Shown here: in pieces, positions 1 through 8,663 of the stretch
How positions within the stretch are numbered: position 1 is the stretch's first letter
Layout of the letters: the number at the start of each line of letters is the position of its first letter
From: Onthophagus taurus
Taxonomy: Eukaryota; Arthropoda; Insecta; Coleoptera; Scarabaeidae
DNA: 64,000 nucleotides
Direction: 5' to 3'
Assembly (NCBI RefSeq): GCF_036711975.1
Contig: NC_091967.1
Location: 29,737,501 to 29,801,500 of the forward strand
Translations under genes and position numbers: made by a program
The notes under the pieces: generated by a model
The model's input: the letters and a program-made list of their open reading frames with translations, nothing else
The model's database searches: none
Told to the model about the DNA's origin: nothing

Positions 1-183
1 TTCCCATAATACAAGTACACCTGACGATCATACGCCCACTACGTTTATGACACCCTATTCAAACGACTATTACAACATGAAATAAACTTATATATTGCTT
101 TTGTTAATTAAACGTGCATTTTTGATAAAATTGTTGGTTTTTTTTTAAACATCTGTATTTTTTTACAAAGAAAACATCCTTAC

Positions 184-491
184 CTTAAGGTCAACGCTAA
201 CTTTTCCTCAGGAGAAATTGGGTTTTTCACACAATTTGTGGATTGTTTCTTCAAATCTGCATGAACGAGATTCAACACAAAATTAAATTGCTCTTTATTT
301 AGCCTGAAGAAACTGCGAAACTTTTCATCATCGGCATTGAGATGATTTCTTATAAGTATTTCAAAATACCCTTCTTGGTTTCGAGATTTATATAACTCGC
401 TAGTGTCCTCACGAATGGATAGCAAAAGCCTAATATCATCATCTTCTTCTTCTTCTAGCAAAATCAATGCCGCTAACGTCTTCCTATCCAT
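184..491 (-). CDS. PIF/Harbinger-type transposase, first coding exon (partial)
   Basis: This exon encodes about 103 residues starting at an ATG at 491-489. An acidic stretch (EEEEDDD) is followed by a segment matching the N-terminal helical part of HARBI1-like nucleases, ending in NPISPEEKLALTLR. The exon stops at a clean splice donor (AG|GTAAGG, last exon base 184), so the catalytic exon lies left of the window. The join fits the 60-61 kb Harbinger copy, whose catalytic exon begins exactly where this one stops. The function in the family is a DDE transposase that cuts its own element ends. Family assignment is by motif recognition; whether the copy is intact cannot be seen. Confidence 0.75.
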
Positions 492-1409
492 TTTTAAAAA
501 GCACCTTTCACTACAGAAGCATGAACATAAATGCTGCCGAAGCACAGACTCAGACGTTCCAACGAAATTCACGCGAACGTAACGGCTGGCCGTTACTGCT
601 GGACGTCGCGGCGGGCCGCGAACGCTGGACGTCGCAACGAAATTCCACCTTTAGGCTGCTCTTGCTCGGACATTACCGCCGGGCGGTAACCGATTTTACA
701 TTCCCACTGAATAGTAGGAACTTGGAAAAAAAATTTTTTTTTTTTGTCGTTTAAATTCTTTCTTTTCTGCGTTCTTCGATGATGGTTGATTTCATCTTAC
801 GTTCCTTCGTGACCTTTCCGTTGATTATGGTTGGTATCTTTAGTATTCGTATTCTTACGATAGTTTCTGAATTTCGCCACGACTCCGTTTAGCATTTTGT
901 TCTCTTGTTACTCGATATACTAACTAACAATCAATAATACGGTAGGAGTTGTTATGTGAATTATATTTCTTTTATAGCATGTATTTACTATTTTCTTGTA
1001 ATATTGTCCTGTAATTGATCTTTGTTGCGAAATAAAGTGAATTATTATTATTATTACTGTTGGTGATATTTTGGGATTTTGGGAACAACATGTATTTATT
1101 AAAATAAATATATTTTGATTTGTAATAAAATATAAAAACAAAAACAGTATGTTAAATAATATTTTACCGCTACATATTTTATTTTGCCCTCTCCGTCCAT
1201 AACAGCCTAAAACTAACAATATAAAATAATAAAATACATAAACAATCGCACGGAAAACAAACGAATTTACAACAAAGGTGTCGAATCGAAAGGTAATAAG
1301 CGAAAACGGTTTAAGTAAGTAAAGTTATCCTTAAATTTACGATTGAAACGGCAAAAACTGCTATTATATTTATGTTATAAATTATCGAAAGAAATAATAG
1401 TAATAACGC
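492..1409. other. No gene recognised; AT-rich spacer
   Basis: The part next to the Harbinger exon (about 573-680) is GC-rich and presumably belongs to that element's 5' region. A short piece at about 701-716 matches the start of the 47-bp repeat unit found at 4214-4436. The rest is AT-rich with homopolymer runs. Small ORFs here have no recognisable motif. Confidence 0.5.
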
Positions 1410-1414
1410 AAAAA
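1410..1414 (-). terminator. RNA polymerase III terminator of the 5S gene
   Basis: On the minus strand a run of five T follows directly after the 3' end of the 5S-like sequence, as expected for a Pol III terminator. Confidence 0.6.
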
Positions 1415-1503
1415 GGCAACGGCACGCGGTGTTCCCAAGCGGTCACCCATCCAAGTACTAACCGCGCCCGACATTGCTTAACTTCGGTGATCGGACGAGA
1501 ACC
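1415..1503 (-). rRNA. 5S rRNA gene, 3' part (about nt 30-118)
   Basis: Read on the minus strand this matches the insect 5S rRNA core: GGTTCTCGTCCGATCACCG, then the internal control region including TAGTACTTGGATGGGTGACC, then GGGAACACCGCG. Its last nine bases (GCCGTTGCC) are a perfect complement of the first nine bases of the 5' part at 3874-3882 (GGCAACGGC), which rebuilds helix I. The gene is interrupted after nt 40 by a 2.3-kb LINE, and nt 30-40 are present on both sides. The internal promoter lies wholly in this part. The interrupted gene should not give normal 5S rRNA. Confidence 0.85.
1493..1503 (-). repeat. 11-bp target-site duplication, copy 1 (5S nt 30-40)
   Basis: GGTTCTCGTCC on the minus strand. 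It is identical to 3843-3853 and sits at the 3' end of the inserted LINE. Confidence 0.85.
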
Positions 1504-2012
1504 AAAATTCAAATTCAAATTCAAATAAAACTTTATTAATTATAATTGTTACAAGAGATATTTACAATTTCACTTAAGAACTATGTAATATTTCATTTTG
1601 TTAAAAATCGTCATAAACTTGTCTGGGGCAATGTGCATTTTAAGTTAGCTTTAGTTAATTTTCGCGGGTATTTACAGGGGGGGTAGTGGGGGATAATAAA
1701 TATATGTACATGTCACTGAAGAAAGAGCCGCGTACAAAAGATGTTTTCGATTGGTCAGATAGCCAGTCATTCTAATTCTTTTCAGCAACTCGCCGGACGT
1801 CATAAACGGATCTTTCAACCCAGGTAATTGAAAATGTTTGGGCTGTTTGAGGTTAGGGTTTTGGGGGCATTTTGGGGATGTTGGGAAAGGGGGGGAGAGT
1901 GTGTGTTGGAGGGGTTTTGTATGTGGTGTATGTTTTAAGGGTGTGTGTTTGTTTATATGTCGGGCATGAGGTTTAGATTGTTTATTTCGTGAGGAAATCG
2001 GTATTTGGTGTC

Positions 2013-2894
2013 TTATGTGGGATGGCTGGTTATGTTTTGGATGATTGGATTTAGGTGGTATTTGGTGCTGTTATAGAATTTCTGGTTGAGTTTGGAGAGG
2101 ACTTGTTTGATTGGTTTGGTTTTTGTGATTTCGTGGAGGTGATGGATGTTTATGTATCGATTGGAGTTAGAAATAATGCGGAGGGTTTTGTTTTGGCAGG
2201 TTTGGAGTTTCTTAAGGTTGGTTGGAGCGGCGTTAGACCAAATGGGGGCGGCGTACGTTAGTGAGGGGCGGATGATGGTGGTGTAGAGTAGGGTTTTGTT
2301 TTTTAGAGATAGGGAACTTCTTCTGGATATGAGAGGGTATATAGTTTTTATGGTGGAGGATGCTTTGGCAATGGATTTTTGGATGTGGTTGAAGAAAGTG
2401 AGTCTTTGGTCGAGTGTGATGCCTAGGTATTTGATTTCGGTTTTTAGGGGGATGTTGGCGTTGGAGATTTTTAAGGGAAGGGGAATTCTGGTTGGATGGT
2501 TGTTTTTCGTGAATACTATGGATTCGGATTTTTGGGGATTGACGGTGATTTTCCAAAGGTTGTAATATTTTTCCAGGAATCTGAGGTGGGTTGGGTTGGG
2601 CATGGCTATTTTGGGGTCTCTGGAGTGGGAATAGATTGCTGTATCGTCAGCATAAGTGGCGATTTTGGTTTGAGGGATGTGGGGAAGGTCTGAGGTGAAG
2701 ACGTTGAACAGGTGGGGGGAAATAACTGCGCCTTGGGGGACGCCGGATTGTATTTCTTTGGGATGGGAAAGGGTCGAGTTTAATTTGACTTGGATTTTTC
2801 GGTTGGTGAGGTAGCTGTGGATAAGTTTAATGAGGTAAGGTGGATATTTGGATTGGATTATGAGGGGAATTTGGTTCCCCTCATCCGGAAGCAT
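2013..2894 (-). pseudogene. Jockey-like reverse transcriptase, C-terminal half
   Basis: The 293-residue open frame holds the RT segment SGVPQGAVISPHLFN, the catalytic box YADDTAIYSH, the thumb segment KYLGITLDQRLTF, and the C-terminal part typical of jockey-clade LINEs. The upstream half, with the endonuclease and the first catalytic aspartate, is missing because of the deletion at about 2880. The frame is otherwise open to a natural stop. It cannot work alone. Confidence 0.8.
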
Positions 2895-3480
2895 TTGGTG
2901 GCGGTGATTTGGTGTTCGTTTTGAAGGTCTTCGCAGATTTCTTGGGGATCGATTCGGTGGGGCAGGCCGTCGATTACAAATGCCTGCTCTCGGTTTTCTT
3001 TAGGGGTGTGGGTGTGGAATGGTGTATTGGATGATTTTAGGTTTTCTATAACAGTTTTACGTTTGTTGGAATCTTTTGTGTATATAGGCACCCGATTTGG
3101 GTGTAACGGAGGGTGTAGTGATCTCTTCCGATCCATTTGTTGAGATCGTCTGTTATTTTTTTATGATTAGATGGGCCGTCGATGTGCATGGCGATCGGCG
3201 GGCAGGTGGGTTTTTTGGTTGCAATGGGTTTTTGGATGGGAGGATTGATGTTGGAGCTTGGGGTATCGAAGACTTCGCGGAGAAGGGAGTACTGGTTCGA
3301 GGTGGGAATAGTTGCTACGGTGTTTGATTGCGATGTTGATGGGAGTGGATTTGATTTTTGGGGGTTTTGGGTTGTTTTTACTGTGTTTTTGACGTCGAAT
3401 TTGGGTTTTTTGGGAGTTGTTTGTTCGTCACTGGATACTTCCCCCATTTCTACACTATTTTCGGTGTTTTCGGTGGTCAC
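2858..3480 (-). pseudogene. Jockey-like ORF1 (PRE_C2HC-type) with a frameshift
   Basis: The N-terminal 144-residue frame (3480-3046) is Ser/Thr/Pro-rich and ends near DHYTLRYTQ. The next frame (3136-2858) continues with YTKDSNKRKTVIENLKSSN, then FHTHTPKENREQAFVIDGL, the RNA-binding region that precedes zinc knuckles in jockey ORF1 proteins. The two overlap in different frames, so a frameshift lies near 3080. The protein stops at the internal deletion, before any CCHC knuckle. In intact relatives ORF1 coats the element RNA. Confidence 0.65.
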
Positions 3481-3842
3481 CGTTGCGTCGGATTCCTCTT
3501 GTTAGGTTCCAATTTGTGTTTGCCCATTTTGGGCCGCGTTTTGTCGAGATTCGACACTTTTTAATTTTTAAACACGAAAGTTTTTAAACTTAAAAGTCAC
3601 AAAACGACCGTTTTCGTTAGCACTCCGGTACCTGCACGGGTACCTGCGTCCCGGACCGACCCGACCGTTGAGCCGGGTTTCATTGTTCGCGCTCGTTGCA
3701 GAGTTCTAAGAAGAACTTTCAATTGTTACGACGGGCACAACGTTAGGACACGTGCGCACTTATTAAAAAACGCTTAAGATACACTCGGCACTCAGGAGAG
3801 GTAAAAAACGATCCGCTCGGTACGAGGGCTCGAGTCGAACTG

Positions 3843-3853
3843 GGACGAGAACC
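3843..3853 (-). repeat. 11-bp target-site duplication, copy 2
   Basis: GGTTCTCGTCC, identical to 1493-1503. It marks the 5' boundary of the LINE. Confidence 0.85.
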
Positions 3854-3882
3854 GGTACGTTCAATGTGGTATGGCCGTTGCC
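3843..3882 (-). rRNA. 5S rRNA gene, 5' part (nt 1-40)
   Basis: The minus strand reads GGCAACGGCCATACCACATT then GAACGTACC and GGTTCTCGTCC, exactly 40 bases, matching the first 40 nt of insect 5S rRNA. It joins the 3' part at 1415-1503 once the LINE and one duplication copy are discounted, giving a gene of about 118 nt. Helix I is perfectly paired between the two parts although its sequence differs from the common insect form, which suggests compensatory change. Confidence 0.82.
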
Positions 3883-3903
3883 TATAGTTAATGCTTTATT
3901 GCG

Positions 3904-4125
3904 GCTTGCGTGGAACTGCGCGGCACATTTTCGACCCGCGGTGTAACTCATTGCACATCACGACAAGTCGAAGCAGCACACTGCTACGTAATACACATCG
4001 ATAACCCGGGCCGACCGATGCACCGCACGTTCGTACCCGAACAGCAATGCGTGGAACTGTGTCATACTGTGCGGCACATTGTCGACCTGCGCTGCAACTT
4101 AATTCACATCACGGCAAATCGAAGC
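3904..4125 (+). repeat. Two diverged direct repeats of about 75 bp
   Basis: A unit beginning GCGTGGAACTG and running through GCGGCACATTNTCGACC to CACATCACG and AANTCGAAG occurs at about 3908-3977 and again at about 4050-4126, separated by roughly 70 bp. No coding sense was recognised. Confidence 0.55.
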
Positions 4126-4213
4126 GATGAGACGCCGGACCCGTTTCCCGTTCCCATACGAACTCGTACCATCGAGAAGTTGAACTATTTTAGAAATTTA
4201 ATTTTTTCTATTT

Positions 4214-4436
4214 CCCACTGAATAGTACCGACTTTCAATGCAATCCGGCTAACCGGGTATCAGTTCGACGTTAAAGAATTTTAGAAATTTAATTTTTTCA
4301 TTTCCCACTGAATAGTACCGACTTTTAATGCAATCCGGCCAACCGCGTATCCCACTGAATAGTACCGACTTTTAATGCAATCCGGCTAACCGGGTATCCC
4401 ACTGAATAGTACCGACATTTAATGCAATCCGGCTAA
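4214..4436 (+). repeat. 47-bp tandem repeat, four copies
   Basis: Each unit runs from CCCACTGAATAGTACCGAC to CCGGCTAACCGGGTAT. Copies are at 4214-4260, 4304-4350, 4351-4397 and 4398-4436 (incomplete). Copies 1 and 2 are each preceded by a TTTTAGAAATTTAATTTTTT tract, so a larger block was also duplicated. The start of the unit recurs near 703. Confidence 0.8.
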
Positions 4437-4744
4437 TAGTTTTATCAAAAGTAGGAAAAAAATTTATTTATATCGCCCGTCGTAAAAGTTACATCCGCCG
4501 TTAAGGATTTTACGGGGCCCGACCGCTGTAGCGTGCGAGCGGGCGATGCAGCGCGCGCTCACAGCGCCCGAACCGAACGACATAACGACAGACCATGGTT
4601 CCGTGGTAACTATAGGAGGTCGGTCCGTCAGGATCGGTCTCCGCCGGCGAGATGCGATATGTACGTTCTAACGAACCGACGCGTTGCAATATGTGCTGAA
4701 GTGAGTGCCGTTAGGGTTTCGCTGCGTATTTTAGAGGTTTATTT
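4437..4744. other. No gene recognised
   Basis: A short AT-rich part (4437-4500) is followed by a GC-rich part. I see no coding motif before the Gypsy integrase begins near 4750. Confidence 0.4.
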
Positions 4745-4937
4745 TACAAAATACAAACTACGCCCTACCACCCTCAATGTAACGGACTTATAGAAAGAAG
4801 CCATAGGGTCATGAAGGATACAATGTCTCACTATGTTACAAAAGATCCAGCCGCGTGGGATGAATGGCTACCGTACGTGCTACTAGCATATCGGTCTACC
4901 GTGCATAGTAGCACGGGATACACTCCCCATTTCTTGC

Positions 4938-4971
4938 TGTATGGTCGAGACATGGAATTGCCTATAGACGC
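4938..4971 (+). repeat. 34-bp target-site duplication, copy 1
   Basis: This begins TGTATGGTCGAGACATGG and ends CCTATAGACGC. It is identical to 6187-6220 and flanks the inserted LINE. Confidence 0.85.
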
Positions 4972-5305
4972 GTTTTTTGGGTGTGGGTGGCCCAACTGGG
5001 TGAGATTTGGTCTACATCTGGGATTCGCCTTGACCGGCCATGGTCCGATCCGTGCGACGCTTCACAGACTGGGTTTGGAGGATTGTAACAAATGCTCTTG
5101 TGGCGCCGTAGAATCGGTTGAGCATATGTTGGGTGAGTGCGATAAGTATTTAAGGTTAAGGAATGAGTGTGTGAGTGATTTGGGATTGAGTGTTTGGGAA
5201 GAACTAGATTGGAGTAAAATTATGTATAATAAACTTACGTTTAATGTCTACAAAAAATATATAGATGCACTCTTCGCCATTAGGAGAATGGAGTGCGCTT
5301 TGTAG
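4972..5305 (+). pseudogene. LINE reverse transcriptase C-terminus
   Basis: The frame contains LTGHGPIRATLHRLGLED followed by a zinc-like motif CNKCSCGAVESVEHMLGEC (C-x2-C-x-C ... H-x3-C) and ends MECAL*. This C-terminal layout is typical of R1/LOA-clade ORF2 proteins. Everything upstream was lost by 5' truncation at insertion. It is read in frame from the Gypsy integrase, giving an accidental fusion ORF from 4811. Confidence 0.75.
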
Positions 5306-5777
5306 TGACGGAAGTCGCAGTTACTGGACGTCTTGAAATGACACAACTGTTATTATTTTAAGTTTTAGTACATAGATACCTGCGTCCTCTGGCTGCATAC
5401 CGGGGTGCCTTTCTATTGAAGCCTCCAGTCTAGGGAGGGACGTCACTGATGGACGATGCCCTGGAACCTGAAACAGAGATAAAAATAAATAAAAGAAGGA
5501 AAAGGAAAAAAAAAAAAGTTAATTATTCAATTAGTTAAATGTATAAATTGTAAATATGTAAGTAAATATATTTGTGGGTAGGTGCTGAATGTTGATTTAG
5601 GAGTGGATTGGAGAATGGTGGACCGGGTGGCTGATCGCTGGTCACTGGGGCGGAAGTCCTGGGGACGGTGCTGCCTGTGCGACGCTGCCTTTGGCCTGGG
5701 GACCCTGTTGGGGTTGCTGGCCGGTGCGCTAGGCCGTCCCCTGCTGCCTCCTTTCCCTTCATCGGGCTATAAACGCT

Positions 5778-5803
5778 GGGGGGGTGGGGAGGCGGGGGGT
5801 GGA
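5778..5803 (+). other. Potential G-quadruplex in the LINE 3' UTR
   Basis: The run G7-T-G4-AGGC-G6-TGG has enough G tracts for an intramolecular quadruplex. It is inferred from base pattern only. Confidence 0.45.
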
Positions 5804-6186
5804 CCATTGGGTACTGTGGGGTCGGCGTGGCCGGCTGCTAGGTGCCCCTTCGGTCGCCGGGGGGGACGCGCGCTAGGGAGTGTGGCCGCTGCTTGGGATT
5901 GATGCCCTGGGAGGGGCGGTCGGCGCGATGGTGCGCCTTTCGTGGTGTGTCTGGGCGGGGTGAGTACAAATGCTTAATGTTGTCTTGCGTTGGTCCTTGT
6001 TTGTTTAGGCTGCGATGGTTGGACAGTGGTTTCGCTGGTACGTGGGGCCCCGCCTCCACGTGGCAGGGACGGTAACTTCCCCCTCGGGGGAAGGCTAAGT
6101 GGGCTGTGTATATGAGAGAGAGATTGGAGCGGCAATGGGCTATGCCTTAATGCCGCATGTTGTGTTGAGTATGTTGTGTGTGTGTG

Positions 6187-6220
6187 TGTATGGTCGAGAC
6201 ATGGAATTGCCTATAGACGC
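6187..6220 (+). repeat. 34-bp target-site duplication, copy 2
   Basis: Identical to 4938-4971; marks the 3' boundary of the LINE. Confidence 0.85.
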
Positions 6221-6697
6221 TTTCCTTCGACCAACAAATCGCCATTACGATTACGATGAAAATTACGCGACAGAGTTAGTAGCACGAATGAACAGTGTTT
6301 ACGATATTAGTATACGAAAACTTGCAGCTCGTAACTTTGAGACAGAATAAGTATTACAATAAGAAAAGTAAACCTCGAACTTTTAATGTAGGTGACTTGG
6401 TATTGTTGAAAGAGGTAGCTATCAAACCCGGCTTAAGTAAAAAACTAGCTCAACCATGGGGAGGTGCCTACCTGATCACCAAAATCTAAGGCTAGGGAAG
6501 AGCGTAAGCCGCTGGATGCTATCGTACAAAGCAGAAGTAGGGATGATGATCCTTGTCACGAGTCAAGGATGCCCATAATTCATTTACCAACACCTGAAGC
6601 GATTGCTGGAAATAGTGCCGAGCTGGCAACCTCCTACGAAACTCAGATTAATACGCCTTGTCCAGCGGTAGCAAAGCAACCGAAAACCCTAAACTAT

Positions 6698-6914
6698 TAT
6701 TAAGACTCTTTTTCTCGCCGGTGTTAATTATCAGAAAATTGTACGACTTCTTCAATATGATAAAGTTTATTAACAATTTTATTAATTACAATCTTATATT
6801 GACTTTTTCAATATTATTTATATTTTTCGTTAATCATTTTTTTATTATAAAAATACAGTAGTCGTAGCCCACTTTTTATAATTAGTTTCTTTTTTAATAT
6901 TTTGATTCACAACA
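6698..6914 (-). repeat. Gypsy C 3' LTR
   Basis: This 217-bp repeat reads TGTTGTGAATC at its minus-strand start and TCTTAATA at its end. It matches 12042-12258 with about four differences. A purine-rich tract (CACCGGGGGCAAG) precedes it on the minus strand. Confidence 0.88.
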
Positions 6915-7097
6915 ACTTGCCCCCGGTGAAATCAGCCTTTTGATGGTAGAAATCTACTTTTCTGACATCCAATAGGCTGATTCTCATCACAAGTAAGCAT
7001 TTGCCCAACTCAAGGTTTTATGGTCTCTTAATTAAAACATTGGACAAATAATAACATGATAAATTTGTCTAATATTTAAGTCACAAAACAATAACTC

Positions 7098-8663
7098 TTA
7101 CATCTCAACATTATAACGAGATAACGAATCGACGTTGCCACACATTTTTCCAGGCTTATAAACTACCGTAAAATCTAACGTTTGTAAAGTAAGCGCCCAT
7201 CTTAATAGTCTAGCGTTTTTATTACTCATTTGTTTTAACCAAGTCAGAGGACAATGATCTGTTTCAATAATAAAATGAGTTAAATATAGATACGGTTTTA
7301 ATTTATTCACTGCCCAAACTAATGCAGCACATTCTAACTCACTTGCACTGTAAGCTTGTTCTCTCTCAGTTAGCTTTTTGCTTAAGTACAGTATAGGGTA
7401 TTCTTTATTGTCGTCATCACGTTGGGATAAAGTAACTCCCATTCCTTGTTTTGAACAATCAGTTTGTACTATAAATTTTCTTTTATAATCGGGAGCTTTT
7501 AACACTTTACTACTAGTTAATTCTTGTTTTAAATTATTAAATGCGTTTTCCTTCTGTTCATCCCATTCAACCTTGTTTTTGGCTCCTTTTCGTAAAGCGT
7601 CTGTTAAAGGACTAACAATTTCTGCATAATTTGGTATGTAATGGTTATAATATCCAGTTATCCCTAAAAAGATTCTAATATCTTTTTTTGTTACCGGTCG
7701 TCGAAATTCTTTTATTGCAGCTACTTTTGCTTCAGATGGAGTTCTATAACCTTGTCCTATTTTATGTCCCAGATAAACAACTTGAGCTTTTCCCCACTCA
7801 CATTTCTTTGCCTTTATTGTAAGACCTGCCTTATGCATAGCTGTAAACACAAGTCGCAAATGTTTCAAATGATCTTTCCATGTCATTGAATGTATTGCTA
7901 TATCATCTAAATAAGGTTCGGCAAATTCGTTATAACCTTCCAAAATTTTATCCATTAATCTTTGAAAAGAAAATGGAGCGGATTGAAGTCCGAATGGCAA
8001 AGTTACTGGTTCAAATACTCCTCGATGAGTTATAAAAGCTGCATATTTACTTGCACGCTCAGTCATTCCAATTTGCCAGTAAGCTCGTACAACATCTATA
8101 AGACTTAAATATTTTGCGTTACTACACCGTTCCACACAAGCTTCTATGTTAGGTATTGGGTGTTGTTGAGGTATGGAAATAGCATTTAAAGCTCGATAAT
8201 CTATTACTGGTCTTGGTTCTTTACCTTCTATTTCTATTATAATCATCGGCGACGAATATGGACTGTCACTTGGTTTAATTACGCCTAAGTTAAGCATTTT
8301 ATCTATTTCTTCATCTATGATTTCTCGTACTCTCGGAGATTGTGAATACGGTTTGCTTCTGATAATCCTTTCTTCTTTCAAAGCAATATTATGTTGAAGC
8401 AAATTGGTTCTACCAGGGCGATTTGAAAATAACCCAGGAAATTCTCCAATTAAATTCTCCAAATCCATTCTTTGCTCTTCTGTAAATTCTCCAATTCCCT
8501 TTGATTGTTGTAAAACTTCTGTAGCCAGTAAAGTTGCTTCCTCTTTCTTTTCCAATTCATATATATTCATTTCTGTTTCTTCTTCCCCCGAAGATGTTAC
8601 GTACATCGCAACTATTTCAGGTTTTTCATAATAAGGTTTCAATAAATTTACATGTATAAGGGT
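7098..8663 (-). CDS. Gypsy C reverse transcriptase and RNase H
   Basis: The frame is continuous with the upstream gag-integrase frame except for one TAA at 8666-8664. Right after that stop comes TLIHVNLLKPYYE, the usual tail of a Gypsy integrase, showing that the frame was one polyprotein. RT motifs follow: RPVIDYRALNAISIPQQHPIP, LSLIDVVRAYWQI, LPFGLQSAPFSFQRLM and the catalytic YLDDIAIHS. RNase H follows with FIVQTDCSKQGMG, AYSASELECAALVWAV and TDHCPLTWL, ending VDSLSRYNVEM*. All RT and RNase H catalytic residues appear present. Expression needs readthrough of the TAA or, more likely, the TAA is a recent mutation. Confidence 0.85.
   Translation of the reverse strand, partial: TLIHVNLLKPYYEKPEIVAMYVTSSGEEETEMNIYELEKKEEATLLATEVLQQSKGIGEFTEEQRMDLENLIGEFPGLFSNRPGRTNLLQHNIALKEERIIRSKPYSQSPRVREIIDEEIDKMLNLGVIKPSDSPYSSPMIIIEIEGKEPRPVIDYRALNAISIPQQHPIPNIEACVERCSNAKYLSLIDVVRAYWQIGMTERASKYAAFITHRGVFEPVTLPFGLQSAPFSFQRLMDKILEGYNEFAEPYLDDIAIHSMTWKDHLKHLRLVFTAMHKAGLTIKAKKCEWGKAQVVYLGHKIGQGYRTPSEAKVAAIKEFRRPVTKKDIRIFLGITGYYNHYIPNYAEIVSPLTDALRKGAKNKVEWDEQKENAFNNLKQELTSSKVLKAPDYKRKFIVQTDCSKQGMGVTLSQRDDDNKEYPILYLSKKLTEREQAYSASELECAALVWAVNKLKPYLYLTHFIIETDHCPLTWLKQMSNKNARLLRWALTLQTLDFTVVYKPGKMCGNVDSLSRYNVEM

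Larger units (their letters stand above)
1504..3842 (-). mobile_element. Jockey-like non-LTR retrotransposon inserted in the 5S rRNA gene
   Basis: This element is flanked by an 11-bp duplication of 5S nt 30-40. Its 5' end (3842, starting CAGTTCGACTCG) looks like the authentic start of a jockey-type internal promoter, so it is probably full length at the 5' side. The 3' end finishes in a short TTTGAA repeat at 1504-1530. An internal deletion near 2880 joins the ORF1 zinc region to the middle of the reverse transcriptase, so the endonuclease and the first RT motifs are gone. ORF1 also has a frameshift near 3080. The element is a non-autonomous derivative of about 2.3 kb, while an intact relative would be about twice that. 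Confidence 0.8.
4972..6186 (+). mobile_element. 5'-truncated LINE (R1/LOA-like) inserted in Gypsy A
   Basis: The insertion is 1215 bp between perfect 34-bp duplications. It holds the last 110 codons of a reverse transcriptase ORF and an unusually long 3' UTR of about 880 bp, part of which (5590-6070) is very G-rich. There is no poly(A) tail; the element ends in a TG repeat. The long duplication and lack of poly(A) fit R1/LOA-group LINEs. Confidence 0.75.
4757..6489 (+). pseudogene. Gypsy A integrase C-terminal region, split by a LINE
   Basis: The left part reads TTPYHPQCNGLIERSHRVMK, the integrase segment around the catalytic Glu, then LPYVLLAYRSTVHSSTGYTP and YGRDMELPIDAF. A LINE interrupts at 4972. 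The coding sense resumes at 6190 with the same YGRDMELPIDAF because of the duplication, then RPTNRHYDYDENYATELVAR and a GPY-like end (FNVGDLVLLKE ... LAQPWGGAYLITKI). A frameshift lies near 6340 and a further break near 6490. The protein would have inserted element cDNA; this copy cannot. Confidence 0.75.

Noticed and set aside
920-1219. 99-residue minus-strand ORF
   Set aside because: Low-complexity Ile/Phe-rich translation of AT-rich DNA with no motif.
2055-3564. Several plus-strand ORFs across the jockey-like LINE
   Set aside because: They are antisense to the LINE coding frames and have biased Gly/Val/Phe content with no motif.
4214-4436. CRISPR-like array
   Set aside because: Units are contiguous without spacers and the genome is eukaryotic.
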